From assembly GCA_028710895.1 (NCBI GenBank), contig JAQTTH010000011.1, positions 100,239 to 164,238 of the forward strand: a DNA stretch of 64,000 nt, written 5' to 3'. Below, piece by piece: positions 36,533 to 45,331 of this stretch. The stretch comes from Paludibacter sp. GTDB taxonomy: Bacteria; Bacteroidota; Bacteroidia; Bacteroidales; Paludibacteraceae. Position 1 is the stretch's first letter, and every line of letters begins with the position of its first letter. The position numbers and the translations under genes are program-made. The notes below the pieces were generated by a model that searched no databases, was not told where the DNA came from, and worked only from the letters and a program-made list of their open reading frames with translations.

Positions 36533-36598
36533 CTACTAAGACATAAAGGTTACTAAGATACACTTAGTGAATATTTGTGTCCTTAGTGCCTTAGTGGT
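36532..36598. repeat. Hairpin repeat, copy B, between menA and menC
   Basis: The right arm CCTTAGTGCCTTAGTGGT (36581-36598) matches copy A (20332-20348) across its 17 shared bases. The left arm 36532-36549 pairs with it with four imperfect positions. It lies inside the operon, 10 bp before the menC ATG. Confidence 0.7.
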
Positions 36599-36608
36599 AG
36601 ATGGAAAA

Positions 36609-37652
36609 ATGATAAAAGCTAAATACAAAACAATTGATCTTCAATTCAAATTCCCTGCAGGTACTTCCCGCGGGGTTTTGTTGCATAAGCCATCTTCGTT
36701 TCTGATATTGGAAAAAGATGGTATTACCGGTATCGGCGAGTGTTCCACTATACCTAACTTAAGTATTGATCCTCAAGAGTCTTATTATGGGAAGCTGGAT
36801 GAAGTTTGTAGGTTGTTTAATACCGGTTATCAACTTGAAGCTGTTAGAGTGTCTGCTTATCCTTCCATTGCTTTTGGTCTCGAAACAGCATTAAGAGATT
36901 TAATCGCTAAAGGCTCAAAAAAGTTTTTTAAGTCGAAGTTTACTTCAGGAAAATTGGGCATACCCATTAATGGTTTGGTGTGGATGGGGGATAAGGAGTT
37001 TATGCAAAAGCAAATTCGGGAGAAAATTGCTGCCGGATATCATTGCATTAAACTGAAAGTGGGTGCTATCGATTTTGAAACAGAACTGGAAATACTTTCG
37101 GGTATTCGCCAACAATTTTCACCCGCTGATATTGAAATTCGATTGGATGCAAACGGAGCTTTTAGCCCGAATGATGTGTTGGAGAGGTTGGATAAACTCT
37201 CAAAATTCAATATTCATTCTATTGAGCAACCAATTCGTCAGGACCAGTTTGAGACTATGGCCGAAGTTTGCCGAAAATCGTCAATTCCAATTGTACTCGA
37301 CGAAGAGTTGATTGGCGTAAAGTCAGCAGATAAAGAATCTGTCCTGGAAACAATTAAGCCGGCATACATTATTCTGAAACCCAGTTTGCTCGGTGGTTTT
37401 ACCGAGTCTGAAGAATGGATTCAGTTGGCTGAGAAACATAATGTTGGTTGGTGGATTACTTCAGCACTAGAAGCGAATATCGGACTGAATGCCATTGCTC
37501 AGTGGACTGCAACACTCAATTCAAGTATGCCTCAGGGATTGGGAACAGGACAGCTATATCATAATAACATTCCTTCGCCGCTTGAAATTCGTAATGCAAA
37601 GTTGTATTATAATACTACCAATGATTGGGATTTAAGTTCGATAATGTTATGA
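36609..37652 (+). CDS. menC: o-Succinylbenzoate synthase (enolase superfamily)
   Basis: It dehydrates SHCHC to o-succinylbenzoate. I use the ATG at 36609 (347 aa), since the upstream extension would be encoded by the hairpin repeat. Enolase-superfamily marks are present: the acid-base lysine block CIKLKVGAID, metal ligands in IRLDANGAF, HSIEQPI and IVLDEEL, and the opposite lysine in YIILKPSLLGG. The protein overlaps menE by ATGA. Length is normal for the family in Bacteroidota. Confidence 0.94.
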   Translation: MIKAKYKTIDLQFKFPAGTSRGVLLHKPSSFLILEKDGITGIGECSTIPNLSIDPQESYYGKLDEVCRLFNTGYQLEAVRVSAYPSIAFGLETALRDLIAKGSKKFFKSKFTSGKLGIPINGLVWMGDKEFMQKQIREKIAAGYHCIKLKVGAIDFETELEILSGIRQQFSPADIEIRLDANGAFSPNDVLERLDKLSKFNIHSIEQPIRQDQFETMAEVCRKSSIPIVLDEELIGVKSADKESVLETIKPAYIILKPSLLGGFTESEEWIQLAEKHNVGWWITSALEANIGLNAIAQWTATLNSSMPQGLGTGQLYHNNIPSPLEIRNAKLYYNTTNDWDLSSIML

Positions 37653-38719
37653 GAAAAGAAACAATAAAGCTAAATGATATTGTTTACTCAATTGAAAATC
37701 TAAATCAATTGTATCTCGCCAATGAAGCGGATGATTCCTGGCGAAATACCATATTTCATTTTCTTCAAAACTGGTTCGATGATACAGATTTTATTCTCGC
37801 ATTTACATCGGGTTCTACCGGACAACCTAAAGAAATCCGCCTTAATAAGCAATCCATGCTAAATTCGGCCCGAATGACTAACCAATTCTTTGAGCTGACT
37901 GCCCAAAGTACGGCTTTGCTTTGTCTTCCGGCTTCATACATCGCCGGTAAAATGATGCTGGTTCGGGCATTGGTTGGTGGATTTAATTTGATGACTGTTG
38001 AACCGACATCGAATCCATTTGAGTATTTAGAACCCGAAATTGATTTTACGGCTATCACGCCGTATCAGCTCTTTCATTCTGCCGAAAGTCTTTCCCGTAA
38101 GACGGTTAAGAAAGTCATTGTGGGTGGAAGCCCTGTTACAAGCCAGTTAGAGAAGTTGGCTGAGGGCATTCCTGCAGCTTTGTACGAAACCTACGGCATG
38201 ACCGAAACCTGTTCGCATATAGCCTTAAGACGTTTCAACGGGATAGAAAAATCGGATTGTTTTACAATTATGGATGGTGTAACTATCCGACAAGACGAGC
38301 GTGAATGCCTGACAATAAAAGCCCTACATTTATTGGATGCTGAGATACAAACGAATGATATGGTGGAACTGATTGGTACGCAGTCTTTCCGCTGGCTGGG
38401 TAGAGTAGATTCAACGATAAATTCCGGGGGAGTGAAGGTTCATCCCGAACAGGTAGAAAAAAAGCTGGAAGGACTTATTCCCTCCAGTTATTTCGTAAGT
38501 TCTTTGCCCGATGAATTATTAGGCAGAAAGGTTGTGTTAGTTATCGAATCAGAAAATTATCAGCCTGAATCAGAGCTAAAATTAATCGACAGAATGAAAC
38601 AACTGCTAGATAAATTCGAACTCCCGAAGCAAATTCTTTATCTTTCGGGATTTGTATATTCTCAAAGCAATAAAATTCTGCGAACAGATTCATTACAAAA
38701 GGCTCTGGATTTACTGTAG
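37649..38719 (+). CDS. menE: o-Succinylbenzoate-CoA ligase
   Basis: MenE activates o-succinylbenzoate with ATP and CoA. I take the ATG at 37649 that overlaps the menC stop (356 aa). AMP-binding superfamily motifs are LAFTSGSTGQPKEI (P-loop), YETYGMTETCSHIAL, FRWLGRVDSTINSGGVKVHPEQVEKKLE and ILRTDSLQKAL with the terminal catalytic lysine region. It is shorter than enterobacterial MenE (about 450 aa) because the N-terminal domain is reduced, which is usual in Bacteroidota. The gene ends 4 bp from the stop of the convergent secreted-protein gene. Confidence 0.94.
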   Translation: MRKETIKLNDIVYSIENLNQLYLANEADDSWRNTIFHFLQNWFDDTDFILAFTSGSTGQPKEIRLNKQSMLNSARMTNQFFELTAQSTALLCLPASYIAGKMMLVRALVGGFNLMTVEPTSNPFEYLEPEIDFTAITPYQLFHSAESLSRKTVKKVIVGGSPVTSQLEKLAEGIPAALYETYGMTETCSHIALRRFNGIEKSDCFTIMDGVTIRQDERECLTIKALHLLDAEIQTNDMVELIGTQSFRWLGRVDSTINSGGVKVHPEQVEKKLEGLIPSSYFVSSLPDELLGRKVVLVIESENYQPESELKLIDRMKQLLDKFELPKQILYLSGFVYSQSNKILRTDSLQKALDLL

Positions 38720-38723
38720 AGCT

Positions 38724-39590
38724 TTATTTTCCTGCTGATAATTTGAAATTGGCTGTAAAGCTCTTTCTGGAGAACGAAAGACTTTCCGGCATTTCGCCAG
38801 CCGCCGGCATTTCGGGTCTTTCACCCATTTCACCACCACCCATTTCTTCGCCACCTCCACGCATTCCTCCTCCGCCCATCTCACCATCAGGGGCACCTCT
38901 CATTCCACCTCCACGCATTGCTCCTCGCATTCCACGAGATTTATTGGCAGTTTCTGAAAGTTCATTTATAATCATTTGAAGTTGAATTGGAATGTTGATT
39001 ATAGTGTTTAGTGAGAAATCATTCCCATACATTTCTTTGAGCGGAATTTGGAATTCGACAACAAACTGATCTCTGCTGGCTTTACTTTTGGCAAAACAGA
39101 TACCTTTTGGGTCTTTATTCTCAGAAGTAACAGTGCCTTCGCTCAATAGAAAACCATCTAACGTGGCTGAATCAATGACAGCAACTTCCGGTTTTGACGA
39201 GAACTTGTCAACAAGCTTATCTTGTTTCTCCTTAGGGTTTCTATCCAACGGAGGCATTCCTTTTCTTTTTGGGACTGTGAAAGTAATACCGAATTTGGTT
39301 GGTGGTTTGGATTTGACCTTAAGATGAACAGAGAATCCTGCTTGCTGAAGTTGAATTTGAGTTGCCTGATCGGAAGTTCTGAGTGTAAGATATAAGTTTT
39401 GCGCATCATTTCTGAACTCGTACTGAACGTTTGATTCGGAATCGAAAAACCGTGGTATTGATCCCCAATCGGATAAGTTTCCATCAACTATTATTGGTTG
39501 GTTTTGCCATTTTGAAATGCTCTCCTGGGCATGAACATTGGAATAAATGCTGAATAATCCGCTAATTACGAATAAAATAATCTGTTTCAT
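38724..39590 (-). CDS. Secreted CBM9-like protein with a Gly/Met/Arg-rich tail
   Basis: The 288-aa protein has a signal peptide (ILFVISGLFSIYSNVHAQ). Residues about 30-215 look like a carbohydrate family 9-type beta-sandwich (PIIVDGNLSDWG, QYEFRNDAQNLYLTLRTSD, FVVEFQIPLKEMYGND). Residues about 220-275 are low-complexity, with repeated GMRG, GGGM and GEMG units rich in Gly, Met, Arg and Glu. The protein ends in a short beta segment SLSFSRKSFTANFKL. Met-rich tails in secreted proteins can bind copper, but nothing else here supports that. The gene is monocistronic. Function unknown. Confidence 0.8.
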   Translation of the reverse strand: MKQIILFVISGLFSIYSNVHAQESISKWQNQPIIVDGNLSDWGSIPRFFDSESNVQYEFRNDAQNLYLTLRTSDQATQIQLQQAGFSVHLKVKSKPPTKFGITFTVPKRKGMPPLDRNPKEKQDKLVDKFSSKPEVAVIDSATLDGFLLSEGTVTSENKDPKGICFAKSKASRDQFVVEFQIPLKEMYGNDFSLNTIINIPIQLQMIINELSETANKSRGMRGAMRGGGMRGAPDGEMGGGGMRGGGEEMGGGEMGERPEMPAAGEMPESLSFSRKSFTANFKLSAGK

Positions 39591-39611
39591 TTATAGCTGT
39601 TTTTGATTGAT

Positions 39612-40928
39612 TTAATTATCATTTATGCCTTTTTTATATACTTCCAAGGCTCTGTTTCGGGCAAATGCATGTTCAACTATTGGTTGAGGATAGGCTAGCG
39701 AATCAAAATCTTTCACCCATTTCCGAATGTATTTTAATTCAGGATCAAACTTCTTTGTTTGTTCAGTTGGATTGAAAACCCTGAAATACGGAGCTGCATC
39801 GCAACCGCATCCTGCCGCCCATTGCCAGTTGCCATTATTTGCGGATAAGTCATAGTCCAGCAATTTCGAAGCAAAATATGCTTCGCCCCAACGCCAATCG
39901 ATGAGCAAATGTTTTGTCAGGAAGCTTGCCACAATCATTCTTACGCGGTTATGCATCCAACCCGTTTCGTTCAATTGCCGCATGCCGGCGTCAACAATCG
40001 GATAACCTGTTTTTCCTTTGCACCAATATTCAAATTCTGTTTCATTGTTGCGCCATTCAATGGAATCATATTTCCGTTTAAATGCAGCATTTACAATGTA
40101 TGGAAAATGAACCAGTATGCTCATAAAGAATTCACGCCAGATGAGTTCATTCAGCCACTGTTCGTTTAGCGTCACGGCCTTTGCTACCAGTTGACGTACA
40201 CTTATTGTTCCGAACCGTAGATGAGTGCTTAAACCGGTTGTTCCTTCGATTGCCGGTAGATTGCGGGTTTCTTCGTACGTCAGAACTACATTTTCATTCA
40301 ACACGGGTGGCGAATAGAGATAATCAGTCTTCTGAAAACCTATTTCGGTCAAATCCGGAATAGCTTGTTTGTCTGTTTTTGAAAAATTTTCGACCCAATT
40401 TTCGGAATTAAATGACTTGCAATTATCTTCGCCTAAGTTGGCTTTCCATACTTTTGAATAGGGAGTAAAGATGATATAAGGCTCACCATTGCTTTTCAAG
40501 ACTTCGTTCCACTCAAAAATAACCTGATCCTTATACGTTTGGAAAACAATGTTTTTAGCTTTCAAATAATTTTCAATTACCTTATCACGTTTCAGCGCGT
40601 TGGGCTCATAATCGCGGTTGGTATAAACAGATTTAATCTCATACTCAGAAGTGAGTTGTTGAAAAACTTCCAACGGTTTACCCACCTTTACAATCAATGT
40701 ACTTCCAATTTGTTCGAGGGTTTGACTCATTTTGCAGAGCACCTGATGGATCAAATCTACCCGGCGATCCTGTTTGTCATCCAGTTGGGAAAGTATCTCC
40801 GTATCAAAAATGAATAGCGGCAGAACAGGCATTTCCGATTGTAGTGCGTGATATAGTCCGGCATTATCTTCCAATCGCAGGTCACGTCGAAACCAAAAAA
40901 CGACTATCGGTTTATTTATTTTCGTCAT
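39612..40928 (-). CDS. Deoxyribodipyrimidine photolyase (class I cryptochrome/photolyase family)
   Basis: The 438-aa flavoprotein starts VVFWFRRDLRLEDNAGLYHAL, the photolyase N-terminal Rossmann domain. The FAD-binding helical domain shows THLRFGTISVRQL, NELIWREFFMSILVHFP, YPIVDAGMRQLNETGWMHNRVRMIVASFL, KHLLIDWRWGEAYFASKLLDYDLSANNGNWQWAAG and DAAPYFRVFNPTEQTKKFDP. These match enzymes that repair cyclobutane dimers with blue light; a pure cryptochrome role is less likely given the intact repair-type motifs. Divergently transcribed from an O6-alkylguanine repair gene, which forms a small DNA-repair pair. Confidence 0.93.
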   Translation of the reverse strand: MTKINKPIVVFWFRRDLRLEDNAGLYHALQSEMPVLPLFIFDTEILSQLDDKQDRRVDLIHQVLCKMSQTLEQIGSTLIVKVGKPLEVFQQLTSEYEIKSVYTNRDYEPNALKRDKVIENYLKAKNIVFQTYKDQVIFEWNEVLKSNGEPYIIFTPYSKVWKANLGEDNCKSFNSENWVENFSKTDKQAIPDLTEIGFQKTDYLYSPPVLNENVVLTYEETRNLPAIEGTTGLSTHLRFGTISVRQLVAKAVTLNEQWLNELIWREFFMSILVHFPYIVNAAFKRKYDSIEWRNNETEFEYWCKGKTGYPIVDAGMRQLNETGWMHNRVRMIVASFLTKHLLIDWRWGEAYFASKLLDYDLSANNGNWQWAAGCGCDAAPYFRVFNPTEQTKKFDPELKYIRKWVKDFDSLAYPQPIVEHAFARNRALEVYKKGINDN

Positions 40929-40956
40929 TATTAGAACAATGAATGAATTTTATGCG

Positions 40957-40975
40957 TAATTTTGTCACAAATGTA
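40957..40975. promoter_or_regulatory. Overlapping divergent -7 boxes between photolyase and MGMT genes
   Basis: TAATTTTG on the plus strand (40957-40964) and TACATTTG on the minus strand (40968-40975) both match TAnnTTTG. They are 3 bp apart, so the two start sites could compete. No -33 boxes were found. Confidence 0.4.
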
Positions 40976-41073
40976 GTTGACTTTTTAATAGCATCTTACA
41001 TGAAATAATTATTTTAGAATTTATTACTGAAAATGTACCCGGTTTTATTATTCTATACAATTCTATTAATCAC

Positions 41074-41571
41074 ATGAGAGAATTACCTGCCCTTTCTGAG
41101 CCTCGTTTTGGTTTTCATAATACGCCTTTTGGTGAGTGTTGCATTGCTTTCTCAAATGATGGAATTTGTGCCATCAGCTTCCCTGAAAGCCGGGAAAGTG
41201 CACTATTGGATCTGGAACATCGTTTTCCGCAAGTTGATTTCAAACAAGACGACCGACGGGTAGCTGCATACGTAAATCAAATTTTTGAAAAAGGAGAAAC
41301 TCCATCTCTGCATCCTATTGGTACTGATTTTCAGCTGTCTATATGGCACGCTTTACAACGTATTCCAGTTGGGAAAACGACAACTTATGCTCAGATTGCT
41401 GAAGCAATTGGTCGGCCTAAAGCTGTTCGTGCTGTCGGTACGGCTATTGGTGCAAACCCTATTGCTTATCTTATACCTTGTCACCGGGTTATTCGTACAG
41501 ATGGTGGTTTAGGAGGATTCCGCTGGGGGTTGGAATGCAAAAAGGCCATGCTGGCTTACGAGAAAAAGTAA
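41074..41571 (+). CDS. ogt: Methylated-DNA-protein-cysteine S-methyltransferase
   Basis: It repairs O6-methylguanine by irreversible transfer of the alkyl group to its own cysteine. The 165-aa protein has the active-site sequence IPCHRVI with acceptor Cys136. The winged-helix part includes FQLSIWHALQRIPVGKTTTYAQIAEAIGRPKAVRAVGTAIGANP with the arginine finger. The N-terminal ribonuclease-like domain is present (NTPFGECCIAFSNDGICAISFP). Length fits Ogt or the C-terminal half of Ada without the regulatory domain. A strong terminator follows. Confidence 0.96.
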   Translation: MRELPALSEPRFGFHNTPFGECCIAFSNDGICAISFPESRESALLDLEHRFPQVDFKQDDRRVAAYVNQIFEKGETPSLHPIGTDFQLSIWHALQRIPVGKTTTYAQIAEAIGRPKAVRAVGTAIGANPIAYLIPCHRVIRTDGGLGGFRWGLECKKAMLAYEKK

Positions 41572-41590
41572 TCAAAACACACTTCAACTA

Positions 41591-41630
41591 AAAAGCAACG
41601 CTCTCAGGAATTCCCGAGAGCGTTGCTTTT
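41591..41630. terminator. Bidirectional terminator between ogt and the acyltransferase gene
   Basis: A perfect 15-bp stem (AAAAGCAACGCTCTC, complement 41616-41630) with T tract downstream on the plus strand and A tract upstream, 20 bp from the ogt stop and 16 bp from the convergent stop. Confidence 0.88.
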
Positions 41631-41645
41631 TTTAGTCAATCCAAA

Positions 41646-42797
41646 TCAATTCGTTTGAGATTCAATTTGATTAATAAGAGGATTTGCATACATCTCAAGC
41701 AACTTGCTCATCAAAAAATCATCGTCTCTATTTTCAATATCAATCTTGGCAATTTGAAGCGACAGATATTTTTCAAAATCAAGCTTTTCCATTGTTGTGT
41801 ATTCATTCGCAAACCGATTGTCCGATTTGATTAAATCGTAAGCTATTTTGTTGATAGCGAAGATGCTGTAATTAGCATGAATTCGTTTATCAATCAATTC
41901 GGCAACAAGGGCTATTTGCTCGTTGCGGTTGCTTGCTTTTGCCGCAATTATTTCCAACTCCTTATTTATGTCACCCGTAATTTCATATACAACTTTTCCT
42001 TTATAGCCCATTACGCCTGTTTGCATGTTTAGCAAATCATCCTGAGGTTGTTTCTTGAAACACGGATTATCGCGGCGAAGTTGCATTTCCTTTGCTTTCA
42101 GGTAGTCGCATGGATCATATTCGTACGATATGCTTAAAGGACAGATGTTTAGTTTGGCTAAATTCTCTGTAAAGCTTCCTGCTCCGCTCATATTGAACAT
42201 TTTCAGAAGGCTTTCCTGAGTTCGGTCATTCGAATCCTTTGCACGTCCTTCGCGTTGTGCAATCCATATTGATTGGTTTTTGTCGCTGATGGTGTGGGCA
42301 ATATAGGCCGACAACCGTTGTGAACTTTCCAAGATTTGGCGGGCACTCAGACCACGTTTTACGATAAAACTCTTGTTGACACGTACAAGGTCTTCAATCC
42401 ATGGGAAAATCAATAAATTATCACCAATGGCTATTTCAACAGTGTTCATTTCTTTTTCAATGAGCTTACCACATAAGAATGCCGAGTCGAGAATGATATC
42501 GCGATGGTTCGAGATATACAGATACGGTTTTGTGACATCTATTTTATCCAATCCGTTCAGATCAATTCCTTTAGTCATATTTGCTTCCAAATATTGTAGA
42601 AAAGGATATACCATTTCTTTCTGGAAAGCGTAATTAGATCGGAAACTCATTAATCGTTGCTTAATAAGCTCTTTTGGCAGAAGCGGATAAATAGTGCTCA
42701 ACACCTTCATAAACTGCTTCTCATTTGTCAAACGCTCCAAAACAACCTGCACTTCATCGTTGTTGAAACAACGTATCTCATCAAAGTTGAATTCCAT
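41646..42797 (-). CDS. PlsC-like glycerol/acylglycerol phosphate acyltransferase
   Basis: The 383-aa protein has the motif I-like block YLYISNHRDIILDSAFL, a motif III-like FIVKRGLSARQILESS and a motif like IWIAQREGRAKDSND. These match acyltransferase blocks I to III. In block I the acidic residue sits one place further than the usual H-x4-D, unless Asp at H+2 is used. It lies downstream of cdsA in the same direction with a 56-bp gap, consistent with a role in phospholipid or lipid A acylation. The exact acceptor is unknown. Confidence 0.85.
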   Translation of the reverse strand: MEFNFDEIRCFNNDEVQVVLERLTNEKQFMKVLSTIYPLLPKELIKQRLMSFRSNYAFQKEMVYPFLQYLEANMTKGIDLNGLDKIDVTKPYLYISNHRDIILDSAFLCGKLIEKEMNTVEIAIGDNLLIFPWIEDLVRVNKSFIVKRGLSARQILESSQRLSAYIAHTISDKNQSIWIAQREGRAKDSNDRTQESLLKMFNMSGAGSFTENLAKLNICPLSISYEYDPCDYLKAKEMQLRRDNPCFKKQPQDDLLNMQTGVMGYKGKVVYEITGDINKELEIIAAKASNRNEQIALVAELIDKRIHANYSIFAINKIAYDLIKSDNRFANEYTTMEKLDFEKYLSLQIAKIDIENRDDDFLMSKLLEMYANPLINQIESQTN

Positions 42798-42853
42798 ATA
42801 TTTTATATTTTTTAATGTCAGAAATCAGGTTCTACCAAACCATTAAAATGTTG

Positions 42854-43663
42854 CTAAAACAGAAAACTCAGGTAGAGGAATATTACAGGAGCTGCCAGCA
42901 GCATACTATCGAAGCGATCGAGTAAACCACCATGACCCGGAATCACATTGCCCGAATCTTTTACATCCACTGTTCGTTTCATAAGCGATTCTATTAAATC
43001 ACCAAAAGTGCCAAAAATCACTATGATTTCAGAGAAAACCAGCCATTTGAGCAAACTTATTTCAGGAATAAACAGGGAGAATACATAACCTGAAATAAGT
43101 GCGAAAAATGCTCCACCGAAAAAGCCCTCCCAGGATTTTTTTGGGGAAATGCGTTCGAATAATCTGTGTTTTCCAAACGTAATACCCACAAGATAAGCAC
43201 CGGTGTCGTTTACCCAGATAGTAATAAAAACAGCAAGCAAAATAAGTGGCTGCCAGTTATTGATAAATAGAATAAAGTTGAGTAACGAAAAAGGTAGTGC
43301 AACAAATACTTGTCCGATAATAAAATAGGCCCAGTTGTTCAACGGATTTGCTTTTTGTCGGTAGAGTTCAAAAATAAGAACTGCTACAATATAGAATCCG
43401 TAAATCGAGAAAACAGGATATCGCCAAATGCCCGAAGCATGTAGATACGAACTCGCAAAAAGCAACATACCACCGATTAATCCAATCCATAAATTCACTT
43501 CAACATTGTTTTGTCTGTTTGATAGTTTGTGAAATTCATGAACAGAAAGTCCACAGATTACAACAAAAACAGCAGCAAAAGCATATTGACTGAGCAAAAT
43601 TGAACCAACCAGCAGCGCTACAAAAATGAATCCGCTCAGGGTTCGTTTTACAAAGTTATTCAT
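42854..43663 (-). CDS. cdsA: Phosphatidate cytidylyltransferase
   Basis: CdsA makes CDP-diacylglycerol from phosphatidate and CTP in the inner membrane. I take the ATG at 43663 (269 aa, [11 protein letters not shown]) over an upstream TTG. About eight membrane helices are present. Signature residues are in [12 protein letters not shown] and [44 protein letters not shown], the family's C-terminal signature. It is downstream of the OmpA-like lipoprotein, LUD and ftsH genes on the minus strand. Confidence 0.96.
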   Translation of the reverse strand: [269 protein letters not shown]

Positions 43664-43716
43664 ACGTATCGACAAGAATTAAGGTGCAAAATAGAGAACT
43701 GATTTTGAGATTAATT

Positions 43717-44613
43717 TTATTTCAGCAATTTCATGATTTCATCCAGTTTTGGAGATAGAATAATCTCAGTACGACGATTACTCGCTCTTCCTTCCGGAGT
43801 AGCATTTGATGCTTTTGGCGAAAATTCACCTTTACCCGATGCTGTAAGGCGTGTTGGTGGAATCTTATATTCGTCAGTCAGAATTCGGACAATGGATAGG
43901 GAACGTGCAACGCTTAAATCCCAATTATCTTTGTAAATTGCTGTTTTGATTGGAATATTGTCTGTATGACCTTCAACCAAAATATCAATATCATTGTTTT
44001 TAGTAAGCACATCTGCCAATACTTTGATGGCTTCAATCCCTTTGTCTTCGATAGCTGCGCTTCCTGATTTAAACAGCAATTTATCCGATAAAGATACGTA
44101 GACTTTTCCGTTCTTTACTTCCACCGAGAGTTCGTCTGATTTGAAGCTAAGCAATGCATCACGTAAAATACTGTTCAGTCTTTTTGTTATTGAGTCGCGG
44201 CGTGCTATTTCTTTCTGAAGTTCATTCAGCGTTGTTTCTCTCTCCGCTAATAATTTTTCCTTTCCGGCTAACTCGTTTGAACGCAATTTAAGTTCATCCG
44301 ACTTCTGTTTCAACGAAAGATTAAATAACTCTGTTTGAGTCAAATTTTCGTTTGTCAAATCAATGTATTTTTTCTCCAGCTTTTCATTGTTCGATGTCAG
44401 TGTCGACACCTGATCTTTGAGCGTAATAATTTCGTTTTCCCTTGTGGAGAGTGTTGTACACAATGAGTCCCGTTCGGTAATAACTACCTGAATGATTTTA
44501 GGCAGGAATAATTTCCTGGCAGGTTTGGCTTCTCCGCATTTATAGATTGGTTTACAGGAGAATAATGCAAATGAGCATAACAAGAGTGCGACAATCAGTT
44601 TTGATAGTTTCAT
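43717..44613 (-). CDS. OmpA-family peptidoglycan-binding lipoprotein with a coiled coil
   Basis: I choose the ATG at 44613 (298 aa), which starts a lipoprotein signal (KLSKLIVALLLCSFALFSC, lipobox LFSC). Residues about 45-165 form a long coiled coil with heptad pattern (TLSTRENEIITLKDQVSTLTSNNEKLEKKY). The C-terminal OmpA domain (about 170-290) has KLLFKSGSAAIEDKGIEAI, VEGHTDNIPIK and NWDLSVARSLSIVRILTDEY, ending in EGRASNRRTEIIL. It should link the outer membrane or periplasm to peptidoglycan. It lies between the LUD gene and cdsA. Confidence 0.92.
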   Translation of the reverse strand: MKLSKLIVALLLCSFALFSCKPIYKCGEAKPARKLFLPKIIQVVITERDSLCTTLSTRENEIITLKDQVSTLTSNNEKLEKKYIDLTNENLTQTELFNLSLKQKSDELKLRSNELAGKEKLLAERETTLNELQKEIARRDSITKRLNSILRDALLSFKSDELSVEVKNGKVYVSLSDKLLFKSGSAAIEDKGIEAIKVLADVLTKNNDIDILVEGHTDNIPIKTAIYKDNWDLSVARSLSIVRILTDEYKIPPTRLTASGKGEFSPKASNATPEGRASNRRTEIILSPKLDEIMKLLK

Positions 44614-44691
44614 GATAACTTCTTTCTGAGGATTAGACAATTTTTTCCGTACAAAGAATTTCGGAAAAGTATTTACAAAGATAACAAAACT

Positions 44692-45330
44692 TTAGGCTTT
44701 GGATAAAAAAACGACTAATTCTTTTGGGCCGTGCGCACCAAGTACTAATGTTTTTTCAATATCGGCAGTTCGGCTTGGCCCTGTGATAGTTGAAATGGTT
44801 GAAGGTAAGGTATCCCCATATTTATCCTGAACAGCCACAAGAGCATCCTCCGGATATCCGACAAGTTGAGATACATGGGCTAAAACAATGTGGATAGGAG
44901 GGAAAACGGACATTTGTCGTCCCGATTCTGAAGCTGATGAAACTAACACACTTCCGGTTCGGGCAATCAAAAACTCACAACCGGTAATTCCTGCAGACAT
45001 AAGTTCGAAGTCTTTCTTCTCGCCGGTTGTGTTGATGTTATACTGATTTAATTGACCGGAAATATAAGAATCCTGACAAAAAATGGTTGGAATTTCTTTT
45101 TGTTCAACAAACTCTTTTAGTTTCCTGTAAAGGTCCGCCTCATTTTCACAGAGAATGCACTGTCCGCTTATTGCTTCCAGTTCGCTTCTGAAGCATGTAA
45201 CGGCATTGGGTGAAATTGCTTTGTAAATATCATTCGCACTCTCTGCATGGCTATTTACGAAAGCGAGCCGCCCGGATTGGGCGGCTGCTATTCGTTGTAA
45301 TATTTCCTCGCGCGAAGAATTGCTTTGCAT
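44692..45330 (-). CDS. LUD-domain protein (LutC/YkgG family)
   Basis: The 212-aa protein belongs to the LUD family, with FLIARTGSVLVSSASESGRQMSVFPPIHIVLA and the end STITGPSRTADIEKTLVLGAHGPKELVVFLS, both conserved. LutC normally works with LutA and LutB in lactate oxidation, but neither is here. Its start lies 1 bp after the ftsH stop codon, so translation is probably coupled. A second role in stress or as a solitary accessory protein is possible. Confidence 0.9.
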   Translation of the reverse strand: MQSNSSREEILQRIAAAQSGRLAFVNSHAESANDIYKAISPNAVTCFRSELEAISGQCILCENEADLYRKLKEFVEQKEIPTIFCQDSYISGQLNQYNINTTGEKKDFELMSAGITGCEFLIARTGSVLVSSASESGRQMSVFPPIHIVLAHVSQLVGYPEDALVAVQDKYGDTLPSTISTITGPSRTADIEKTLVLGAHGPKELVVFLSKA

Positions 45331-45331
45331 G

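Noticed and set aside
36567..36608. Upstream extension of menC beginning at an ATG in the CTTAGTGCC repeat
   Set aside because: The added 14 residues are encoded by the dispersed repeat and are not part of the enzyme; ATG at 36609 gives a normal N-terminus.
38743..38979. Proline-rich plus-strand ORF (PPPISSPPPRIPPPP) opposite the Gly/Met/Arg-rich gene
   Set aside because: It is the reverse-strand shadow of the GMRG repeats, has no ribosome-binding site or signal, and the minus-strand ORF is far better supported by its signal peptide and length.
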